A program made the translations under genes and the position numbers. The notes under the pieces are model-generated. The model was not told the DNA's origin. It saw only the letters and a list, made by a program, of their open reading frames with translations, and did not search any database. DNA of 12,490 nucleotides from an uncultured Gemmataceae bacterium (GTDB taxonomy: Bacteria > Planctomycetota > Planctomycetia > Gemmatales > Gemmataceae), in the NCBI GenBank assembly GCA_937922175.1, contig CAKZUU010000030.1:1-12490 (forward strand). The letters are read 5' to 3'. Position 1 is the stretch's first letter. Every line of letters begins with the position of its first letter. Shown piece after piece: positions 7,796 through 12,490 of this stretch.

Positions 7796-9061
7796 ATGTC
7801 CGTCGAAGTTCAGGTTCCTTCGTTCGGCGAGTCGATCAAAGAGGGGGTGATCGTCCGTTGGCTCAAGAAAACCGGGGATTTCGTCCGAGCCGATGAAGAC
7901 CTCTTGGAGATCGAAACCGACAAGGCGACCAACGCCGTTCCGGCTCCCGCCAGCGGCCAATTGCAGATCGTCGTGCCCGAGGGGCGAAAGGTCTTGATCG
8001 GCGCTGTCGTCGCCCAGATCGACGATACCGTAACGGCTCCCCAAAGCGGACCGCATGTGAGCGTTGCTCCAACGCCCCCCGCCGCGTCCGTGCCTGCGTC
8101 GGTTTCGTCGCCCTCGTCGAGCGTCAGCACGTTGACCCATGCGCCTCCCGCAGGCAACTCCATTACCGCGCCCGCCGTGTCGACGGGGGATAGCCCACCG
8201 CCCATGTCTCCCGCAGCGAGAGTTCTTGTGGCCGAGCATCGGCTCGATCCTCGATCAATTTCGCCCTCTGGTCGCGGAGGGGTCATCGTCAAGGACGATG
8301 TCCTCACCAAGGTGTCGTCGCTGTCCTCCTCGACGCCGACTCCGGTTCTGGTCGAAAGTCCCCCTCGGGTGGTTCGGCAAAAAATGTCGGCCATTCGGCA
8401 GCGCATCGCCGAACGGTTGATGGCTTCGCAGCAGAACACGGCCACTCTGACGACCTTTAACGAAGCGGACATGTCAGCCGTGCTTGATTTGCGCCAACGA
8501 TTCAAAGACCGGTTTCAGAAAAAGCACGGCGTCAGCTTGGGGTTCATGCCATTCTTCGTTCGGGCTTGCGTCGAGGCCCTGAAAGCCTTTCCGGTCGTGA
8601 ATGCTCGCATCGACGGGGAAGATATTGTCTACCAGAACTTTTACCACATCAGCGTGGCTGTCGCGACCGACAAAGGACTGTTCGTGCCTGTGCTGAGAAA
8701 CTGCGACCAGCTTTCCTTCGCTCAAATCGAGCAGGGCATCGCCGATCTCGCGGCTCGGGCCCGTGAGGGCAAAATCAAACCAGAAGATCTGGCGGACGGC
8801 ACCTTCACGATCACCAACGGCGGCGTGTTCGGGTCCATGATGTCGACCCCCATCCTCAACCCGCCGCAAAGCGCCATCCTTGGCATGCACGCGATCAATA
8901 AACGGCCGGTGGTCGTCAACGATCAAATTGTCATTCGACCTATGATGTACCTTGCTCTCTCCTACGACCACCGCTTGATCGACGGCCGCGAAGCTGTTCA
9001 GTTCCTCGTTCGGGTCAAAGAGTTCATCGAAAATCCCGGTTTGGCTTTGTTAGATTTGTAA
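7796..9061 (+). CDS. sucB: dihydrolipoyllysine succinyltransferase, E2 of 2-oxoglutarate dehydrogenase
   Basis: The 421-residue E2 core protein takes the succinyl group from E1 and passes it to CoA. An N-terminal lipoyl domain (residues 1-78) has the lipoylation lysine K43 in EIETDKAT. An Ala/Pro/Ser/Thr-rich linker (about 81-135) leads to a peripheral subunit-binding domain (about 136-171). A second linker follows, then the catalytic domain (about 192-421). The active-site block SYDHRLIDGREA supplies H392 and D396; its wording is that of succinyl- rather than acetyltransferases, which typically have SFDHRVIDG. A single lipoyl domain is also normal for E2o. The start has AGGAG at 7783-7787, 8 nt upstream. 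The gap to sucA is 77 bp and to lpd 35 bp, with no terminator seen, consistent with one operon. Lipoylation must rely on enzymes encoded elsewhere. Confidence 0.96.
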   Translation: MSVEVQVPSFGESIKEGVIVRWLKKTGDFVRADEDLLEIETDKATNAVPAPASGQLQIVVPEGRKVLIGAVVAQIDDTVTAPQSGPHVSVAPTPPAASVPASVSSPSSSVSTLTHAPPAGNSITAPAVSTGDSPPPMSPAARVLVAEHRLDPRSISPSGRGGVIVKDDVLTKVSSLSSSTPTPVLVESPPRVVRQKMSAIRQRIAERLMASQQNTATLTTFNEADMSAVLDLRQRFKDRFQKKHGVSLGFMPFFVRACVEALKAFPVVNARIDGEDIVYQNFYHISVAVATDKGLFVPVLRNCDQLSFAQIEQGIADLAARAREGKIKPEDLADGTFTITNGGVFGSMMSTPILNPPQSAILGMHAINKRPVVVNDQIVIRPMMYLALSYDHRLIDGREAVQFLVRVKEFIENPGLALLDL

Positions 9062-9096
9062 TCGTCAACGGCGGTTGCCCTCCTCAGGAAGCGAGC

Positions 9097-10500
9097 ATGG
9101 TTGAAACGTTCGACGTGGTCATCATCGGCGGCGGACCGGCGGGCTACGCCTGTGCTCTCAAAGCGGCGCAACTGGGCCTAAGACCTGCCGTTGTCGAAGC
9201 GCGGCCAAGCTTGGGCGGGACTTGCCTCAACGTCGGCTGTATCCCCAGTAAGGCCCTGCTCGATTCCAGCGAACGATTCGCGGAGGTGAAAAAACTCGCG
9301 GAACATGGCATTATCGCGACCGACGTCCAACTCGATCTCGCCCGCATGTTGAGCCGGAAGAATCAGGTCGTCAAGGAACTGACGAACGGCTTGGCCGGTC
9401 TGTTTCGGAAAGGCAAAATCGCTCTGTTCCAAGGCCACGGGCGACTTTTGGCTCCCAGCCGAGTAGCTGTAACGTCGGACGGTCGGACCCGGGAACTCAC
9501 CGCGCCCTCGATTGTGATCGCCACGGGCAGCGAACCTGCGGCTCCGCCGGCGATCCGCTTGGATGGCATTCATGTTGTCAGTTCCACCGAGGCGTTGTCG
9601 TTCGATTCGGTCCCCCCGCGTTTGGTCGTGATTGGGGCAGGCTACATCGGTTTAGAACTGGGCTCCGTTTGGGCTCGGTTGGGATCGCGGGTCACGGTGC
9701 TGGAGTTCCTGCCACGCATCTTGCCCACCGCCGATGCTGAGCTGGCTGCCCTTGTGCAAGCGTCGTTGACCCGCCAGGGGTTGACATTTCAACTCGGTAC
9801 AAAAGTGACGCAAATCAATGTCGAATCGGGCAGAGTCGTCGTCACGGCGGAGCATCAGGGCGCGACTCAACAGTATGAAGCGGACAAGGTACTGGTGGCG
9901 GTCGGCCGTCGACCGAAAACGTCCGAGGTGGGTTTAGAGGAGGTTGGGATTCGGACCCACGAGAAAACGGGGAAGATCGACGTCGATCGGCGAACCTACC
10001 TGACGAATGTGCCGGGCGTGTACGCCATCGGAGACGTGATCGACGGTCCGATGCTCGCTCACAAGGCCCAAATCGAGGGCGAGGCACTCGCGGAGATGCT
10101 GGCCGGTCACGCCGCGGTGGTCAATTACAACGCGATCCCCGGAGTCGTCTACATATGGCCAGAACTGGCGAGCGTCGGTCTGACTGAAGAACAACTCAAA
10201 GAGCAGGGGCACGACTACCGAGTGGGCAGATTCCCATTTTTGGCCAATGGGCGTGCCAAAGCCTTGGGGGAAACCGAAGGCGTGGTGAAAGTTCTGACCG
10301 ACGCGAAGACCGATCGGTTGCTTGGGGTCCACATTTTCGGGCCGCGAGCTTCGGATCTGATTGCTGAGGCCGTCGCCGTCATGGAATATTCCGGCAGCGG
10401 TGAGGACTTGGCGCGATTTTGTCATTCGCATCCGTCTTTGAGCGAGGCGTTGGGTGAAGCGGCCCGGCACGCCGCCTTCGGCAAACCTCTGCACTTTTGA
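9097..10500 (+). CDS. lpd: dihydrolipoyl dehydrogenase (E3)
   Basis: This 467-residue FAD flavoprotein reoxidises the dihydrolipoyl group of E2 and reduces NAD+. The FAD-binding GGGPAG lies at residues 11-16. The redox disulfide is C43 and C48 in GGTCLNVGCIPSK. The NAD-binding GAGYIG spans 180-185, with an acidic residue (E203) at the end of the second strand, as expected for NAD rather than NADP. The second FAD motif, YAIGD, is at 309-313. The C-terminal dimer domain ends with HSHPSLSE, where H445 and E450 form the catalytic dyad. All catalytic parts are present and length is normal. AGGA at 9086-9089, 7 nt upstream, supports the start. Its place behind sucB indicates it serves the 2-oxoglutarate complex, although E3 is often shared with pyruvate dehydrogenase and glycine cleavage. 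Confidence 0.96.
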   Translation: MVETFDVVIIGGGPAGYACALKAAQLGLRPAVVEARPSLGGTCLNVGCIPSKALLDSSERFAEVKKLAEHGIIATDVQLDLARMLSRKNQVVKELTNGLAGLFRKGKIALFQGHGRLLAPSRVAVTSDGRTRELTAPSIVIATGSEPAAPPAIRLDGIHVVSSTEALSFDSVPPRLVVIGAGYIGLELGSVWARLGSRVTVLEFLPRILPTADAELAALVQASLTRQGLTFQLGTKVTQINVESGRVVVTAEHQGATQQYEADKVLVAVGRRPKTSEVGLEEVGIRTHEKTGKIDVDRRTYLTNVPGVYAIGDVIDGPMLAHKAQIEGEALAEMLAGHAAVVNYNAIPGVVYIWPELASVGLTEEQLKEQGHDYRVGRFPFLANGRAKALGETEGVVKVLTDAKTDRLLGVHIFGPRASDLIAEAVAVMEYSGSGEDLARFCHSHPSLSEALGEAARHAAFGKPLHF

Positions 10501-10547
10501 AGGCCGCGCTCGGCGGACCGGGATTTCTAGCGATCGCAGCAGCGATG

Positions 10548-10568
10548 GCCGCCACTTCGGTGGGCGGC
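10548..10568 (+). promoter_or_regulatory. UUCG-tetraloop hairpin directly before the htrA ribosome binding site
   Basis: GCCGCCAC (10548-10555) pairs with GTGGGCGGC (10560-10568), leaving one bulged G and a TTCG loop closed by a C-G pair, a very stable combination in RNA. The hairpin ends one base before the AAGGA binding site (10569-10573) of the htrA-like gene. No T-run follows, so it is not a standard terminator. It could stabilise a processed 3' or 5' end, or affect translation. Confidence 0.45.
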
Positions 10569-10581
10569 AAGGAAATGGATC

Positions 10582-11727
10582 ATGAAAAGGCGTGTCTCGC
10601 AACTTGTCCCGACAGCAGCCGTCGGCTCGTTGTCGTTGATTCTCCTGGTGGATTTCGGGCGCTCTTGGGCGTTGACACCGCCCACGAGCATGATACCGTC
10701 GCCCCAGCAAGACCCACTCAGTTTCCGCGATGTTGTCCGCCGGGTCATGCCCGCTGTGGTAAGTATCGAGGCGAAAGGCCGCCGCATCGACTCGCGGCAA
10801 GCCGCGTCGGAATCAGTGCCTGACGACTTCCAACCCTACTTCGATCAACCTCTGCGTCGTCGGAGTCCGCCCGGCGAGTTGGTCTCCCTCGGGTTCGGGT
10901 CGGGTGTGGTGATTGACTCGCAAGGGATCATCCTGACCAGCTCTCATGTGGTCGAAGGGGCGGACGAACTCGAAATCCGAACTCACGACGGTCGACGGTA
11001 TCGCGCCCTGGAGGTCCGCTTCGACCGTCTCTCCGACTTGGCAGTCGTCCGGATTCAGCCGAGAGCACGGCTGACAAGTCTCGAGTTTGCCGACAGTGAC
11101 CAGATGGAACTGGGCGACCGCGTCCTCGCGTTGGGCGCTCCCTTCGGGCTGCGTGGGAGTGTGAGTCATGGAATCGTCAGTGCCAAAGGACGAACCCTTA
11201 AACCGTACACCTATGAGGACTATCTCCAAACCGATGCGGCCGTGAATCCCGGAAATAGCGGCGGGCCTTTGGTCAATTGTCAGGGGCGATTGATCGGCAT
11301 CTTGACGGCGATCAAAAGTCGTACCGGCGGGTTCCAAGGGGTCGGGCTGGCGGTGTCGAGCAATTGGGCTCGCAGGGTCGCCGACGAACTGCGGGCGAAG
11401 GGACGGGTTTCACGTGGCTATCTGGGTCTGCTCGTCGAAGATCTGGACCCGGATGAACGCGAGAAGCTGGGAGTCAAAGGGGCCGTGGTCACGGGGGTGA
11501 TTGTCGGCTCCCCCGCGGAACAAGCGTCGCTTCAAAGGTCGGACGTGGTGCTGCAAGTGCAGGATCAACCCGTCTCAGGAGCGTCGGATCTCCAAAAAAC
11601 CATCACATTCACGCCACCGGGGAGCCGAATCACTTTGGACATCCGGCGCGAAGGCCAACACTCGAAAATCCAATTGAATGTTGCCGAACTACCGAAGACG
11701 ATTCGCTTGCCGTCGGATCGACCCTGA
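10582..11727 (+). CDS. HtrA/Deg-type periplasmic serine protease with one PDZ domain
   Basis: This 381-residue S1C-family protease probably degrades or processes misfolded envelope proteins. The N-terminus reads as a signal peptide or membrane anchor: basic KRR at 2-4, hydrophobic core about 11-23, and possible cleavage after SWA (28-30). The chymotrypsin-like domain shows H122 (LTSSHVV), D152 (DRLSDLAVV) and S226 (NPGNSGGPL), a complete triad. An Arg-rich loop at about 66-98 corresponds to the LA loop. A single PDZ domain covers about 277-368 (GYLGLLVEDL onward; PAEQASLQRSDVV), as in DegS-like proteins, whereas DegP and DegQ have two. AAGGA at 10569-10573 with 8-nt spacing supports the start. 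It lies 81 bp after lpd on the same strand with no clear terminator between, so readthrough is possible. A functional link to 2-oxoglutarate dehydrogenase is not evident. Specific orthology (DegS, DegP or DegQ) is left open. Confidence 0.92.
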   Translation: MKRRVSQLVPTAAVGSLSLILLVDFGRSWALTPPTSMIPSPQQDPLSFRDVVRRVMPAVVSIEAKGRRIDSRQAASESVPDDFQPYFDQPLRRRSPPGELVSLGFGSGVVIDSQGIILTSSHVVEGADELEIRTHDGRRYRALEVRFDRLSDLAVVRIQPRARLTSLEFADSDQMELGDRVLALGAPFGLRGSVSHGIVSAKGRTLKPYTYEDYLQTDAAVNPGNSGGPLVNCQGRLIGILTAIKSRTGGFQGVGLAVSSNWARRVADELRAKGRVSRGYLGLLVEDLDPDEREKLGVKGAVVTGVIVGSPAEQASLQRSDVVLQVQDQPVSGASDLQKTITFTPPGSRITLDIRREGQHSKIQLNVAELPKTIRLPSDRP

Positions 11728-11743
11728 TGTCTGGCCTGTTCGA

Positions 11744-12490
11744 CTAGCCGTGATGCCGACCGCCCTGGGCGTCGAGATAGGCGTTCTCGACGAGTCGCAG
11801 TTTGTCGTGCCAGGCAAACTCGGTGAGACGTTGTCGGCCTGCCTCTCCCAAGTGCCGGCGTCGCTGAGCGTCGCCGGCCAGCAGACGAATTTCCTCAGCA
11901 AGATCGGACAGAGATCCACAGGGAACGACGATGCCATCAACCTGATGCCGGACAATCTCGCCGGGGCCACCGGCTCGATAGACTACATTAGGTAAACCGT
12001 TGGCCCACGCTTCGAGGATGACCAAACCAAACGAGTCGGATCGGCTGGGCATGACAAACAGGTCGACGGCGGCGAAGAAATCACGCTTCATCTGGTCCGA
12101 GACGGTGCCCAAACGAAAGACTCGATGCGAATAGGGGAACCGGGACCAGAAGCGCTGGAAGTTCGGCATCTCCGGACCGGCCAGGGCAACATAGACGTGG
12201 CAAGGATTCGACGACCACAGTTTTGCCGTGGCCCGTAGCAGATCGCAGGTGCCTTTTTCCTCGCTGAGATTGGCCAAATGTCCGATGACCACATCATCGG
12301 GACCGATGCCCCAAAGGGAACGAAGACGGTCGCGATGCCCGCCGGTCACCTCCGTCGGCTGGACCCCCATTCCTTGGAAGGTGATCCGTGATTCAGCGAC
12401 GCCGACCTGGCGGAGCGCTTCGACTTCGGCAGGGGTTTGAGCGAAGACCCGATCGGCGGAGCGCAGCAGCCATTGGAACGGAGTGGCCAC
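11744..12490 (-). CDS. GT4-family glycosyltransferase, C-terminal part
   Basis: The frame is open to the right edge, so the N-terminus is missing; the GTG at 12490 is almost surely internal. The 248 residues seen cover the end of the N-terminal Rossmann domain (ADRVFAQTPAEVEALRQVGV) and the whole C-terminal, nucleotide-sugar-binding domain of a GT-B fold. IGHLANLSEEKG matches the start of that domain. PSRSDSFGLVILEAWANGLP followed by GGPGEIV is the conserved donor-binding block, with Asp instead of the usual first Glu of the EX7E motif and the second Glu kept. Retaining glycosyl transfer from a nucleotide sugar to an envelope or exopolysaccharide acceptor is likely, but donor and acceptor are unknown. 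It converges on the htrA-like gene with only 16 bp between the stops and no terminator seen there. Confidence 0.9.
   Translation of the reverse strand: MATPFQWLLRSADRVFAQTPAEVEALRQVGVAESRITFQGMGVQPTEVTGGHRDRLRSLWGIGPDDVVIGHLANLSEEKGTCDLLRATAKLWSSNPCHVYVALAGPEMPNFQRFWSRFPYSHRVFRLGTVSDQMKRDFFAAVDLFVMPSRSDSFGLVILEAWANGLPNVVYRAGGPGEIVRHQVDGIVVPCGSLSDLAEEIRLLAGDAQRRRHLGEAGRQRLTEFAWHDKLRLVENAYLDAQGGRHHG

Noticed and set aside
9934..10800. A 288-codon minus-strand open frame spanning the lpd end, the gap and the htrA start.
   Set aside because: It overlaps two well-supported genes and has no recognisable domain or binding site.
11728..11743. A terminator between the htrA-like gene and the convergent glycosyltransferase gene.
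   Set aside because: The gap is only 16 bp and neither it nor the adjoining gene ends contain a clear stem with a T-run.
1..12490. tRNA or rRNA genes, CRISPR arrays, insertion sequences, phage genes or attachment sites.
   Set aside because: None was seen; there are no cloverleaf candidates, regularly spaced repeats, transposase or integrase motifs, and no long direct or terminal inverted repeats by eye.

Overview
The window is a 12.5 kb piece of bacterial chromosome, moderately GC-rich and densely coded. It carries central-carbon genes and no mobile elements, CRISPR arrays or RNA genes that I could find. A Tat-exported TIM-barrel sugar isomerase/epimerase next to an alpha/beta hydrolase, and a signal-peptide HtrA protease, fit a member of the Planctomycetota. 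That assignment is inference from gene content and protein style, not proof.

Layout, left to right. (1) Bases 1-1422 (+): the 3' end of an alpha/beta hydrolase, then a Tat-signal sugar phosphate isomerase/epimerase-like protein, probably one operon. (2) Bases 1453-1497: a GC-rich hairpin with a T-rich tail on the minus strand, at the convergent junction. (3) Bases 1520-4482 (-): korA-korB, a two-subunit 2-oxoglutarate:ferredoxin oxidoreductase whose KorA has the gamma domain fused at its N-terminus. (4) Bases 4483-4880: a 398-bp divergent intergenic region with a good minus-strand promoter candidate (TTGCTG, 17-bp spacer, TATAAT) and a structured-looking leader before sucA. (5) Bases 4881-10500 (+): sucA, sucB and lpd, the E1, E2 and E3 of the NAD-linked 2-oxoglutarate dehydrogenase complex. 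(6) Bases 10582-11727 (+): a single-PDZ HtrA/Deg-type serine protease, possibly the last gene of the same transcript. (7) Bases 11744-12490 (-): the C-terminal part of a GT4 glycosyltransferase that runs off the right edge.

The main biological point is that both known CoA-dependent routes from 2-oxoglutarate to succinyl-CoA sit back to back. KorAB passes electrons to ferredoxin, is reversible and can work in reductive metabolism. SucAB-Lpd makes NADH and is essentially irreversible. Divergent transcription from one control region suggests coordinated or opposite regulation of the two branches. I see no convincing evidence for a wholly new system. The second-look items are this arrangement, the missing Shine-Dalgarno in front of sucA, and the UUCG hairpin abutting the htrA ribosome binding site.
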